Below, in pieces: positions 12,435 through 23,517 of a DNA stretch of 64,000 bases. Each line of letters opens with the position of its first letter. Positions within the stretch are counted from its first letter, which is position 1. The position numbers and the translations under genes are program-made. The DNA is taken from assembly GCA_015847255.1 (NCBI GenBank), contig JADLZK010013170.1:124001-188000 (forward strand), read 5' to 3'. The notes beneath the pieces are model-generated. The model ran no database searches. It was not told where the DNA came from and saw only the letters and a list, made by a program, of their open reading frames with translations. This DNA comes from Hyparrhenia diplandra (Eukaryota; Streptophyta; Magnoliopsida; Poales; Poaceae).

Positions 12435-12479
12435 TAATTTAATGGTTTGACATATCATTGTGGATAACTAAATGCATGT

Positions 12480-12957
12480 TAGGGGTTGTTTGGTTCACGT
12501 ACTAGTAGAGTCCGGCTCACATGGGATAGGCTGAGGAGTCGGGCTCACATGGGACAACCTCGAGCTCATGCAACCCTATCGTGTTTGGTTGATGGTCGAG
12601 AAGAGATGTTGTTTGGTTGCTTGTACGAAGATATGTTGCATTAGTGAAGAATATTATAAGGTTATGATTGATTTTTATTTTGTGAAAATACACTTCAAAA
12701 ATATTTATTTTATCTAACAATATATTAATTGACTTTTAAAATATCTTAATATCACTTGATATGTACTAATCATACACTAATACCATCACTAGGAGCGAAA
12801 CATGTGCATCCAAGGAACAGCTGATTCGCTCGTGGTCGGGAGCTCACGTTTGCATTGCATGGGCAATATCCGATTCGTGTAGTGCCAACCAAACAGACCA
12901 ATGATCTCGCATGCGGAGGCCTAGCCGAGCCTCCTACAGGCAACCAAACATGCCCTC
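12480..12957. mobile_element. MITE-like element with TTGTTTGGTT termini
   Basis: Left end AGGGGTTGTTTGGTTCACG and right end GGCAACCAAACATGCCCT are inverted copies (AGGG..TGTTTGGTT). A short internal direct repeat (GGCTCACATGGGA) occurs twice near the left end. A clean target-site duplication was not found, so superfamily is undecided (hAT or PIF/Harbinger types both use such termini in grasses). Confidence 0.5.
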
Positions 12958-14235
12958 AGTGGGCGAAGAGAAACTATCATAATTACATGGTTATAATTAC
13001 AACTTCTAATGGATTATTGATGTGGATAACTTGTATGTTGACAGAAATCTCTAGTGAGAGATAATTAGCTTTATAGCAGTATAGGATCGTATATAGGATG
13101 TGTATGGCACCGGCCTGTCAAGTATATATATGCTAAGCTACACACAACAACTTGGGCATTCGGTTCTAACCAAATCGCTGGGTTAATTTGGTTCCTCGGT
13201 GCTTGAGGCTGTTTAGAACCGAATTTGTGATGGATGAGGCAACACACGTTAACTCGGCCTTCTTAGTGGTAAACATTAAGGCTGCAGCAGCGACAGGGAA
13301 TTCACCCTCCATATGTCCTTGAGACTAACCAAATGGGAGAATTTAATTTGAAGAATAGTTTTAAATTTCGAAGTTGTATTATGATGTTGTAATAGCAATA
13401 TTATGAGTTTGTAAGTCATTAATTCTATTTCTACCCAACGGTGATCTAGAATTGATGTAAACGGAATATTATATTAGATATATTGCTATTCTTCTAACCA
13501 AAGTTGTTATTCAAGAGATTCATGTATCAATTCTATTTCTGCCCAACGGTGATGTAGAATTGATGCAGAAGATTGATGTTTTATTCTATCTCTACCCAAT
13601 GGCGTTATAGATTAAAACTTAAAGCATTGATTAAGTATAACCTCAGTAAGAAGAAGGTCATTGCATGAGGGACTTTGTTCTCCTAATACAATCTCGAAAG
13701 AATTCAATTGAAAAAATATTTTTTCATGTACTTTCTATCGAAGAAAGAATCTTTTTTTCAGTTCAAGCGTCATGATAAGAGTTGTACTAAGTTACATGCA
13801 TGTCTATTTTGACTAACGTCGGATTAAGCATGCATATACTAGAATTTATTTTCACGTTATGATAAGAGGTGTACTAAGTTATATACATGCAAGTTTATTT
13901 TTGACCGACGTCGAAATAAGCATGTGTATTACAAAACATTCAAATTTATTTCGAGTGTGATGATGAAAAAGCCAATCTTGGTGTTTCAAGTATGATGAAA
14001 AGGGCGATCTTGGCATTTAAGTATCTTCGAGGGAATTATCTCGCTTGGCGAGAAAAGTTTGAGACAATACCCACATGGTGGGGTAAAGTGGGTATGACAC
14101 TTATGTTATACCATCCCGCATTGCGGGAGTAAGACCCGATGACTTATGTGCTTTTAGTATATCCACGCGACCGGGAGAGAAGTTTGGAATAGCGCTTATG
14201 CTATCACAGTACTTCACTTCTATTGTGTCGCAGAT
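12958..14235. repeat. Diverged repeat remnant with internal tandem motifs
   Basis: AT-rich, no ORF. A motif of about 40 bp built on TCTATTTCTACCCAACGGTG recurs three times (about 13421-13460, 13529-13567, 13580-13613). An approximately 85-bp unit beginning CATGATAAGAG(T/G)TGTACTAAGTTA is duplicated (about 13770-13930). Such motifs suggest the non-coding part of an LTR retrotransposon, perhaps copia-type, but no coding domain or LTR pair supports this. Confidence 0.35.
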
Positions 14236-14252
14236 CATTAAGCACTTAATAA

Positions 14253-14527
14253 AAACTAGGACACAGGGGGACGACGACGTCCCACCGGTATCTCATTAAG
14301 AAGAAGATCTTCTCACGGATCCTAGAAAAACCCCGAACCCCAGCCCCCCGCCTCGACATGGGAGCCCACATTCCCGTGAGATGGATCGGGCTTCACACCA
14401 TGCTTTGGCACACGGGGACCGGCGAGGGGATTTTTTTGTTGGGAAATCATGCGTCCGAGAGGACTCGAACCCATGACCGGTGGCCTCCCAACCGGGAGTG
14501 CTCACCAACTGAGCTATGCTCAGTTCC
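14253..14527 (-). mobile_element. tRNA-derived SINE with perfect 17-bp TSD
   Basis: Minus-strand SINE. The head (14527 leftwards) has a pol III box A (TAGCTCAGTTGG) and box B (GGGTTCGAGTCC), and its tail is T-rich (CCTAGTTTTT) as in several grass SINEs. It is bounded by identical CATTAAGCACTTAATAA copies at 14236-14252 and 14528-14544. The head is tRNA-like, but the anticodon arm does not fold canonically. Length about 275 bp. Perfect TSDs suggest recent insertion. Confidence 0.85.
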
Positions 14528-14544
14528 CATTAAGCACTTAATAA

Positions 14545-15240
14545 GTCTAAGGATAATAGAAAGTTACATAAGAACCTTAGGATAATGATGATATGCGAGC
14601 TTGACTTGTAGAAGTCTGAGATAGTAAAAGACTATGTTGAGTTCTTGAAGTCGGATAAACGACAAAGTACTCCCATACTAGTTAAGAAGTGATGTTTTGA
14701 ATAGTTTTTGTGGCGGAAAAGTTCTTGCCACATTTCGAGGGAAGAAAAGTGAGACAAACCAATTAAGAAAAATACTCCCTTATACTTAAGATAATATGAG
14801 ATTTCTAATAATACAATGCATTACTTTGCATTAACGCTAAGAGTGATCTATAAAAGATAAATGTGATCGTTGAGGGAGTACAACAGGTCATAAATAAGAT
14901 ACTCCTCGGTAGTGAAATAAGCGAGGCTTAAGACAATGTATGAGTTTAGCAGATCATGAGATTAATCGGTGCTTAAGGCATTACATGAGTTTAGCAGATT
15001 AAACCCAAAATAAGAAATTTAAAGATACACTATCTTTTATAAGACGAAGTAATATGGGGAGCATGGTTTAAAAACCTATTTCCTTAAGTTAGAGCAATCA
15101 TGGGGAGCAAGGTAGCACAAGAAATAAGTTTTGAGGAAAAACGGGTACATGTGCCCACTCCAATGTTTAAAAACCATACTTTATGCTACTTGCTCTTGTT
15201 ACACCAATAGTGTCAAACACTAAAGTGGCAACACCTGTTG
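14545..15240. other. Spacer, no gene seen
   Basis: AT-rich DNA similar in style to 12958-14235, which the SINE interrupts; probably the same repeat remnant. Phrases such as GAGTTTAGCAGAT recur at about 14942 and 14990. No ORF of interest. Confidence 0.4.
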
Positions 15241-15243
15241 TTA

Positions 15244-16090
15244 CCGTGTGTTTGGTTGGAGGAACCATCCCAACCTGGGCCGGGCGAACCTGGGTTTCCC
15301 ATCTGTTTTGGATGGGGAGCGAGGAGGCGGAGCGGCCCGAAGGAGCATATTCGCCCGAGATGCGGGTTGGCTCCGCCCCCGCAAAATCGAGGGACGAGTC
15401 CGCTCCCTCCGGATTCCGTCCGTGCGGCGTTGGTCTCGGCCCGACCGAGCGAGAGAGAGGGCGAGCTCGTGTGTGAGGCTCCGGTAGCGGCCGGCTCCCA
15501 TGGCGATTTGCCGGCTGCTCCGGGGCCGGCCTCTGACCGGCCGCGGAGGCCCCGACGGCGCACACGGCGGATCTCGCCGCGCAGCGGTGGAGTTTCGCCG
15601 CGCGGATCTCGGCGGGCGTGGCGGGTTGGGCGGCGAGCATGGGGCGCCGGGCCGGGCGGGCGCCGTGGCGCCGGGCCGGCGGTGTGGCACGCATGGGGGG
15701 GGGTCGGGCACGCATGAGCGTGGCGCCGCGGGCGCGTCGGGGCCGGGCGAGGTTCGGTTCGTGGATGTATCCCGTGAAGAAGAAGAAGAAGAAGGGCGTT
15801 TATGTAATTTCATTTCTCTTCCGGGGTTCCTCACGCAATAATGCCGTAGAGAGGGAATTTCACGATTGGGCGCATCGGATTTTGGTAAAGTTCAGGGGTT
15901 CCCGATGAAAAATGCTTGTGCTAACGGTGTCATCCTGTCGTCTATTTCATCCCTTTCCAACTCTCCAACCAAACATCGATGGGTTCAACCCAACCCTATT
16001 AACCAAACATGAGATGGGTTCAACCCAACCTGTAAAAAAAAACCGGGTTGGATCCAACCCAACCCACCCAACCTTCAACCAAACACACGG
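15244..16090. mobile_element. PIF/Harbinger-type element with TTA target duplication and GC-rich cargo
   Basis: Termini CCGTGTGTTTGGTTG and CAACCAAACACACGG are perfect inverted repeats, flanked by TTA at 15241-15243 and 16091-16093. Inner arms carry further inverted GGTTGG/CCAACC words. The core 15300-15770 is very GC-rich with overlapping ORFs up to 197 codons and a (GAA)n run at about 15775-15795. No transposase was recognised, so it is non-autonomous. The core resembles gene-derived cargo in composition only. Confidence 0.8.
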
Positions 16091-16093
16091 TTA

Positions 16094-16798
16094 GTTCTCC
16101 TTTTGTCGATAATGAGAATTTTGGAACCTGTCCTTCAGGATCCCTTAGAACCTAATGTCGAGCAACAGGAAGAATAACAATAGCCTCATGAGGTGCCAAC
16201 AAATAGAAGATCAGTTATATCAAATAATTATGAAGTTTATCAAACCAAAGAATTTCAAATAGAGACACTTTGTCTTATTTTTTTTTAGTTCTTTTTTTTT
16301 TTCTTGAAAGGAACAACAAAAGTTTTGCCGTTGATTTTTATTAGACGATATAAAGGAAAAAAAGGTACAATAAAAAAAACACAACCGAGAAAAAATGGTA
16401 CAACAAAAAACACAACTGTACAACTCAACAATGCCTCTGTGCAAACAACAGGGAAAGAAGAGAAGAAGGAACACAGCTGTACAACTCAACACTGCCCCTT
16501 TTTTTAGTTCTTCGTTCTTCAATTAATAATTAATTAATTTGCGATGCATATTTTGCTCGTGCACCTTGCGTCCGCACACAAAACACAACTACTGCAAACT
16601 ACCAAAGCTCTACTGTAGTTCCCGATGAAGACACATATACAGACACGTATAACTCGCTCTACTGTACGGTATATATAGACTACCAACATGCATGCACCCA
16701 GTCTCTTATTATTAGGATCTACTGTTGCTACAGATAGTGTATCGCATTCCTGACGAGACTCATGGGCGACGTCAACGTGTCTTATGTATCAAACTCAT
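16094..16798. other. Spacer, no gene seen
   Basis: A- and T-run-rich DNA (for example 16270-16420) without recognisable coding, RNA or terminal-repeat structure. Confidence 0.4.
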
Positions 16799-16806
16799 CC
16801 TTGGAG

Positions 16807-16887
16807 CAGTGGCGAATCCAGCTTTTGAGCACAGGGTATAGGGTGGTCGGTGGTCGGTGGACAGACCACCATGTGGCTCCGCCCCTG
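16807..16887. mobile_element. 81-bp hAT-type MITE with perfect 8-bp TSD
   Basis: Starts CAGTGGCGAATCCAG and ends TGGCTCCGCCCCTG, imperfect inverted repeats of the common grass CAGTGGCGGAGCCA terminus. It is flanked by CCTTGGAG on both sides (16799-16806 and 16888-16895), the 8-bp duplication of hAT elements. No coding capacity. Confidence 0.85.
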
Positions 16888-16895
16888 CCTTGGAG

Positions 16896-17873
16896 GCACG
16901 ACGTAACAAAGTGTCCGTTTGCGAGCACACTACTTAAAGTGCCAGCCGACTTAAGACTTAAGAGATGGCTAGGTTAACCTTTCGTACTAACAAATTTGTC
17001 ACATGAATAGTTTAAATCGTATATTTGTTGCCACTTTCGACGTGTCACTCTGGTCATCCTCCCAGCGTGGAGAAGGCATGAGAAATGACTGTGTCTTGTC
17101 CTTGTCTCTCCCCTCTTTCGCCGGACTCTCTTCCATGTGGTTCCTACCCGCCTCTCTCTCTTACACCCTCGGATAGGTGGACCCCACATGTTAGGTCCAT
17201 CCCCAACCTCTAGTCGACCTCTTCTTCTTTCTCGGGAGCACACATCCATGGCCGGTTGCATCTCGTCTGCGCAGTGGAGAGGTGGAGCTCAGTAGAGGCT
17301 ACTCTAGCCGACATGACCTGCAATGGCACGGTGGAGCTATCTCCGCCGCTTGGGGATGGTTGTGCGCCTTCTATCTAGCCATGACACAATGTCGGAGTTC
17401 GTGGCCGGTGTGGTGCGCGGAGCTCGCGACCATGGGCCTTTGGCGAGATGTCAATACCAACTCCGCGGCGTGCAGGCGGCACACAGGTAGGGCCAAGAGG
17501 CGCGGTAACCATCTAGCAGCGGTAGCTGGGCTGTTGCTTGGAAGACAGGGCGACGACTGCCGCTTGAAGTCGGCCGGTGGTGGCATGGGATGAGCACAGC
17601 GCGTGAGCGCGTTCGACCCCCGAGGACGCTCATGGCGTGGCCGCGCCGGTGTGGGTGACCGTTGGGGCTCGCTATGCGGCCAGGAACAGTGGTGGCGGGG
17701 TAGTGCAGGGTAGGCAATGCCTGAGCCTCGACAGCCATGGAGAAGGTGGGAGCTAGAGGGAGGTGTTGACAAGTGGATCCCGCATGTAGGATAAGGAGAC
17801 AAGGGCAAGACAATAGAATAAAGAGAAATTGGAGCCCCGTCGGCCATGGAGAAAGTGGTAACAATTAATTAAA
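16896..17873. other. GC-rich intergenic DNA, no gene recognised
   Basis: Moderately GC-rich sequence with short overlapping ORFs on both strands (up to 158 codons on the minus strand, Pro/Ser/His-rich). No conserved domain, splice pattern or terminal repeats could be supported; probably old transposon sequence. Confidence 0.35.
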
Positions 17874-18129
17874 GGCTTGTTTAGTTTCCCTCAAAGTTCC
17901 TAGTTTTTTTACTCTCTCCCTATCACATCAATCTACGGACACATGTACGAAGCAGTAAATGTAAGTAAAAAACAACTAATTGTACTGTTTAGTTATAAGT
18001 CATGAGACGGATCTTTTGAGACTAGTTAATCCATGATTGGACAATATTTATCAAATACAAACGAAAGTACAATAGAAGTTAGAATTCAAATATTTTGAAC
18101 TCGGGGCGGGGGGCATCTAAACAAAGCCC
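17874..18129. mobile_element. MITE of the grass GGCTTGTTTAGTT family
   Basis: Begins GGCTTGTTTAGTTTCC and ends GGCATCTAAACAAAGCCC (inverted). The interior carries words typical of an abundant grass MITE (GGACACATGTACGAAG, GATCTTTTGAGAC, ATCCATGATTGGACAAT). It ends about 80 bp before the nitrate reductase TATA-like box, so it could contribute to that promoter. Confidence 0.7.
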
Positions 18130-18211
18130 AAGTTTATAGTTCATGTGGCAAATTTGTTGGTGTGAAATTAAGGGGGCAACTAAACGAGTGCCGTTGGTAT
18201 AGGACGGCAAA

Positions 18212-18222
18212 TATTTAAATAG
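18212..18222 (+). promoter_or_regulatory. TATA-like box of nitrate reductase
   Basis: TATTTAAATAG lies about 140 bp upstream of the NR start codon, in an otherwise GC-rich proximal region that carries CGCTCGCTCGCTCG near 18291-18305. Confidence 0.5.
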
Positions 18223-18360
18223 CCATCCCAGCCCACATCCAACGACCTGCCTAAACCTTTGTCACGAGCACAACGCTCTACAGGACAGACCCGCTCGCTC
18301 GCTCGCTGCTCATCTCCCACCTGCAAGCCGCCAGCACACCGTTTCACCAGCCGATCGACC

Positions 18361-21300
18361 ATGAGCACTTGTGTTGAGCCGCCAACGCTCTTGGCCAGCC
18401 TCGACCCGGCCGCCGCGCAGCGTTTGCCGTACCCTGCTCTGACGCCCGACATCCAGCGCCGCTCATCCGTGCGCGGCAGCAGCTTCGTCGTCACTGCAGC
18501 ACCTGTCTCGGCTGACGACGACACATCGGACGACGACGACGAACACCAGGATGATCATCGACACGAGACGTACGGATCGCACTACCTGCGCCATCTCGGC
18601 GTGGAGCCATCGGTGCACTACCCACGCGACGATGGCACCGCGGACGCGTGGGTGGAGCGGAGCCCGTCGCTGATCCGTCTGACGGGAAGCACCCGTTCAA
18701 CGGCGAGCCGCCGCTGCCGCGGCTGATGCGGCACGGCTTCATCACGCCAGCCCTCTGCACTACGTGCGCAACCACGGTGCCGTCCCGCGCGGCGACTGGG
18801 CGACGTGGGCCGTCGAGGTGACGGGGCTCGTCCGCCGCCCCGCGCGCTTCACCATGGACGAGCTCGTCCGCGACTTCGCCGCCCTGGAGCTCCCCGTCAC
18901 GCTCGTCTGCTCCAGCAGCCGGCGCAAGGAGCAGAACATGGCGCGCCAGACGCTGGGCTTCAACTGGGGGCCCGGCGCCGTGTCCACGTCCGTGTGGCGC
19001 GGCGCGCGCCTCCGCGACGTGCTGCGGCGGTGCGGCGGCGTCGCCGACGCCGCGCGATACGTGTGCTTCGAGGGCGCCGAGGACCTCCCCGGCGGCGGCG
19101 GGTCCAAGTACGGCACCAGCATCACGCGGGAGCGGGCCTTGGACCCCACCATGGACGTCATGCTCGCGTACCAGCAGAACGGCGGGCCGCTGCTGCCCGA
19201 CCATGGGTTCCCCGTGCGCCTCATCGTCCCCGGATGCACGGCCGGACGCATGGTCAAGTGGCTCCGCCGCATCGTCGTCACCCCAACTGAGTCCGACAAC
19301 TACTACCATTACCGGGACAACCGATTCCTGCCGTCCCACATCGACGCCAAGCTCGCCGACGCCGAAGGTTGTACGCATGCATATGCTGATTCGATTGCTT
19401 TTATTTACTCAATCCGTGCTCTGGGTATGCATATGCAGGCTGGTGGTACAAGCCGGAGTATGTGATCAACGAGATGAACACAAACTCGGTGATCACAACG
19501 CCAGGGCACAATGACTTCTTGCCCATCAACACCATCACGACACAGGGCGCCACCTACACCATTAAAGGGATTCGCCTACTCTGGTAGGTAATCCTACATG
19601 CCGAGAGATGTGGAGCATCATCATCTTCAACAGATCGTTTGTATATATTTCCCTGTGTTTTTCATCATCGCATTCCTCCTTGTGTTGTTGTAGGTGGTGG
19701 CAAGAAAGTGACGCGAGTCGAGGTGACGCTGGACGGCGGTGAGAACTGGCTCCTCTGCGCGCTGGACCACCCGGAGAAGCCCACCAAGTACGGCAGGTAC
19801 TGGTGCTGGTGCTTCTGGTCCTCGACATCGACCTCGCCGACCTCCTCGCCTGCAAGGAGATCGCCGTCCGCGCATGGGACCAATCGCTCAACACCCAGCC
19901 GGAGTCCCTCACCTGGAACCTCTTGGTATGTACCTGCTGCTGGTGCCGGCAATGGCACCGTGTCTTGTTCCTAACCATGTCCATGTCGACGTTCTCTGTT
20001 TCTCCATTATGGTGCTGATGTTGTATCACGCTCACGCGATTGCAGGGAATGATGACCAACTGCTGGTTCAGGGTGAAGGTCAACGTGTGCCGGCCGCCCA
20101 ACGGGGAGATAGGGGTTGCGTTCGAGCACCCGGTGCAGCCCGGCAACCAGCCAGGCGGATGGATGGCCCAGCAGAAGCGCCTCGAGACCGCGAAGGCCAG
20201 TGCCGCGCCGTCGCCGGCGCTCTCGCCACGCAGCACGTCCGCGGCGAACTCCACCACCAACACCGCCAAACAGTTCACCATGTCCGAGGTGCGCAAGCAC
20301 GCGTCCCAGGACTCAGCGTGGATCATCGTCCACGGCCATGTCTTCGACTGCACGGGTATCTCAAGGACCACCCGGGCGGCGCCGACGGCATCCTCATCAA
20401 CGCCGGCACTGACTGCACCGAGGAGTTCGACGCCATCCACTCTGACAAGGCCACGGAGCTCCTCGACGCGTACCGCATCGGCGATCTCGTCACCACCGCC
20501 GGCACCGAGCACGAGCAGCAGGGCTCCGATCACCTCGATCTCGCCCCCATCGGGGCAGGCCAACCGGCGCGCGTCGTCGCGCTCTCGAACCCGCGGGAGA
20601 AGGTCCAGTGCCGGCTCGTCGCCAAGACGGTGCTGTCCCGCGACGTCCGGCTGTTCCGCTTCGCGCTGCCGTCGTCCGGCCAGGCGCTTGGCCTCCCGGT
20701 CGGCAAGCACATCTTCGTGTGCGCCAGCATCGACGGCAGGCTGTGCATGCGGCCGTACACGCCGACGAGCGCCGTGGACGAGGTCGGGCACTTCGACCTC
20801 CTGGTGAAGGTATACTTCAGCAACGAGAACCCCAAGTTCCCCGACGGCGGGCGGATGACCCAGTACCTAGACTCACTTTCGATCGGCGCCCGCGTCGACG
20901 TGAAGGGGCCTCTCGGCCGTGTCGAGTACGTCGGCCGGGGAGGCTTCGTGATCAACGGCAAGCCGCGCACGGCGCGCCGCCTCGCCATGGTCGCCGGCGG
21001 GGCGGGATCACGCCGATCTACCAGGTGATCCAGGCGGTGCTGCGCGACCAGCCGGAGGACGGGACGGAGATGCACCTCGTGTATGCCAACCGGACGGAGG
21101 ACGACATCCTCCTGCGCGGCGAGCTCGACCGGTGGGCAGCCGACTACCCTGACAGGCTCAGGGGTCTGGTACGTCGTCAGCCAGGTGAAACGTCCCGAGG
21201 AGTGGAAGTACAGCGTCGGGGGGTGGTGACAGAGGCCATTCTGCGGGAGCACGTGCCGGAGGGCGGTGACGGTACATTGGCTCTTGTCTGCGGGCCGCCG

Positions 21301-21375
21301 CTAATGGTCCAGATCGCCGTCTCGCCGAACCTAGAGAAGATGAAGCACCATGTCGATTCTGTCGTCGTCTTTTGA
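18361..21375 (+). CDS. NIA: Assimilatory nitrate reductase (NADH or NAD(P)H type), complete but with several frame breaks
   Basis: Cytosolic enzyme reducing nitrate to nitrite. Exons 18361-19367, 19439-19583, 19694-19925, 20046-21375 (GT-AG); about 904 residues once indels are allowed for, normal for the family. Domains: acidic N-terminus (DDDTSDDDDE); molybdenum-pterin domain with LVCSSSRRKEQNM (Mo-ligand Cys about 183); dimerisation part; cytochrome b5 domain with heme histidines in DHPGG (about 571) and FDAIHSDK (about 591); FAD domain RPYTPTS (about 699); NAD domain GGAGITP (about 781) and CGPPLM (about 877). Reading frame changes at G/C runs near 18684, 18751, 19567, 19820, 20354, 21004, 21161 and 21218. 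Splice sites and motifs are intact and no in-frame nonsense substitution was needed to follow the protein. Most likely a functional gene with homopolymer errors; a young pseudogene is the alternative. NADH versus bispecific type cannot be told. Confidence 0.92.
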
Positions 21376-21429
21376 GTTACCATAGCATCCCAATGTCGTT
21401 CGTTCAGCAAAGCCTTCACATATATATTA

Positions 21430-21577
21430 CCTCTATTCTAAATTATAAGGTGTTTTGGTTTTTCTAGATATGTTTCTTTCACCATGTATCTAGACATAGT
21501 GTATAACTAGGTGCATAGCAAAGAAATGTATCTAGAAAATCTAAAACGTATTATAGTTTGGAGCATAAGAGGAAGTA
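21430..21577. mobile_element. Stowaway-like MITE downstream of nitrate reductase
   Basis: Inverted arms: TCTAAATTATAAGGTGTTTT at the left and TCTAAAACGTATTATAGTTT at the right, with CTCTATTC/AGAGG-like ends. It begins about 55 bp after the NR stop codon, so it may lie in the 3' UTR. Confidence 0.6.
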
Positions 21578-22187
21578 TCTTATATATATCCCCTTAGGAG
21601 TGAAGGAATTGTGTTTGTACAAAGGCTCTACTCGTATACGTGCGCTTGAAAGAAAAGAAAAGATTTGTATTTTAGTGCCGATGTTGTGTTGCATGCTCGT
21701 TTTGCTTGGTGGGTTGTTTGTGTGATGCGGGACTAAAGCTCCTAGACAGAAAGTATGTTCCCTACTAGTGTTTGGGATCTCGTCTAAATGAAATCACTTA
21801 AAGGATGACATTATGGACGTTTTCAAAGCTAATAAAATCCTTCGCTGTGGGTAGCATCCTCTACAAGTCTCATTCTCAAGGGCCAGACCGGGAGGGTTCC
21901 TAGGTAGGCACCTATGGAGGAAAGAGGTGGTGGCGGGGCACTAGGGCGGAGGGAGAGGGCGGCTATGGTTTATAGAGATAGAGGGAGAGGCGGGCGCACG
22001 GAGAGGATAGGAGGAAGGCGTAAGACTTTCGGTTATTTCTTTTATTAATCTCAATTGTTACATACAGGTATTTCAATTAAAGTTTGAAAGCAACTTTGCG
22101 AGCATGAGTTTCCCATGGTTTTCCATACAACAAAGAAGAAAAAAAACACTTCGATGCTAATTGAGAATGGCTAAATGTTGTCATGTA
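21578..22187. other. Spacer, no gene seen
   Basis: AT-rich with a G-rich patch at 21890-22020. No gene or terminal-repeat structure recognised. Confidence 0.4.
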
Positions 22188-22292
22188 GTCTCTCCATTCC
22201 AAATTGTAACTTGTTCTAACTATTTATGTCAAAGTGTATATGAAAACTACGTACTAAAAAAAGACGGTCGAGTTACAATTTGGAACAAAAGG
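22188..22292. mobile_element. Short Stowaway-like MITE
   Basis: Left end CTCCATTCCAAATTGTAACT matches inverted AGTTACAATTTGGAA near 22270-22284. About 100 bp, non-coding. Confidence 0.55.
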
Positions 22293-22961
22293 GATTATTT
22301 TTTTTTTTCTTTTGTTGTCCAGCCTCTCCTTTTATACATTAGGAAAAAAAAAAATACTCGGAACATGGTGTGTGTAGGACTCAAATTCGGTGGCAACAAT
22401 AGATCTGGCGTGACAGAGATAATCCGTGTGACTGTGATAATTGGCACCATTACGCATCGCAACATCTTGCTCATGATATTCAGGTGCATCTCGTATGATA
22501 TTTAGGGAGTTGCAATTTTTTGACCGAATATATAAACATTCTAAGTTGCTTAAGTAGGCAACTGTTATTAACTATTAGGGCATATTCTTGGCATGTGAAA
22601 AGTTCAAAGTATGTTTTGTCCATTTCAAATTTTCAATGGAGAAGAAGCACCGCCAGTGGGGCTCAGTCAAGGTGCGTGACTCCACTCAATATATGTCAAT
22701 CTATTTAGATCTTTATGAGTTTAATGACGTTCTATGAATCCTTAGCTAGTAGTATATATAAAAGCTGGAAATTATTTCGTTCATCTAGAAGTAAGTCCGT
22801 GTCAACAATTTGGGATGGATAGGCACTATGTAGCCAATTTAATTGTTATAAAACCTCTGTTAGCAATATCTCTGTAAGATGGGCCCTTGTATGGAACTGA
22901 AACAGCATAATAAAAAATGAAGTCCTTGTATGAATTGCTTTCAGACATATATAGGTACTTC
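22293..22961. other. Spacer, no gene seen
   Basis: AT-rich intergenic DNA without recognised genes, RNAs or clear repeats. Confidence 0.4.
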
Positions 22962-23348
22962 CTCCTATCACAAATATAAGATCATCTATATTTGTCTTAA
23001 TATAAGTAAAAACATTTAAAATTTTTTACTAAGATATCTATAATCTATAAGAATATAATATCTCAAATAAAAACCTACTTTCTCCATTTCAAATTGTAGT
23101 TCACTTTGCCTTTTCTAGATACATTGATTTTGCTATGCACCTAGTTATACACTATGTCTAGATACATAATAAAAGAAATGGGTCTAGAAAAAGTGAACTA
23201 CAATTTTAAACAGAAGGAGTACAAATTATCAAATTACTTTTATAATGAACCTATGTAAAAATTTTAGGTATTGACGTGACAATTAGAGGGAAAAAAATGT
23301 TGATTGAGGACATAAACATAAATGGACCTATATTTATAAGATTCAGGG
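22962..23348. mobile_element. MITE containing a second, nested MITE
   Basis: Outer arms: CACAAATATAAGATCAT at the left and TATATTTATAAGATTC at the right are inverted matches, as in grass Stowaway-type elements. A second MITE lies inside at 23076-23221, so its insertion is the later event. The outer right border is less sharp. Confidence 0.5.
23076..23221. mobile_element. Stowaway-like MITE nested in another MITE
   Basis: Ends TACTTTCTCCATTTCAAATT and AACAGAAGGAGTA, with long inverted arms (AATTGTAGTTCACTTT against AAAGTGAACTACAATT). The interior words (ATGCACCTAGTTATACACTA) resemble those of the MITE at 21430-21577 in inverse orientation, so both belong to one family. Confidence 0.7.
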
Positions 23349-23517
23349 ATGCATTTGATTTGGTGTTATTCGGACATGGTCATCAACGGTGTTTAGAATG
23401 GTTCATTTGGCGTGGACAAAGGCAAAATCAGTGCTCGGTCAATCATAGTCAAAGGTATTTTGAGTTTGTGTGTGTAAAGTAACAACCGATCAATTGAGAT
23501 TTGTTTGATATAGCGAG

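Noticed and set aside
14448..14527. Possible second tRNA gene (box A and box B present)
   Set aside because: The anticodon arm does not form a 7-nt loop, and the unit is bounded by 17-bp duplications with a T-rich tail, so it is the head of a SINE.
18491..19378. 295-codon minus-strand ORF opposite nitrate reductase
   Set aside because: It is the antisense shadow of the NR molybdenum-domain exon.
19562..20791. 409-codon minus-strand ORF
   Set aside because: Antisense shadow of NR exons 3-4, crossing introns without any domain.
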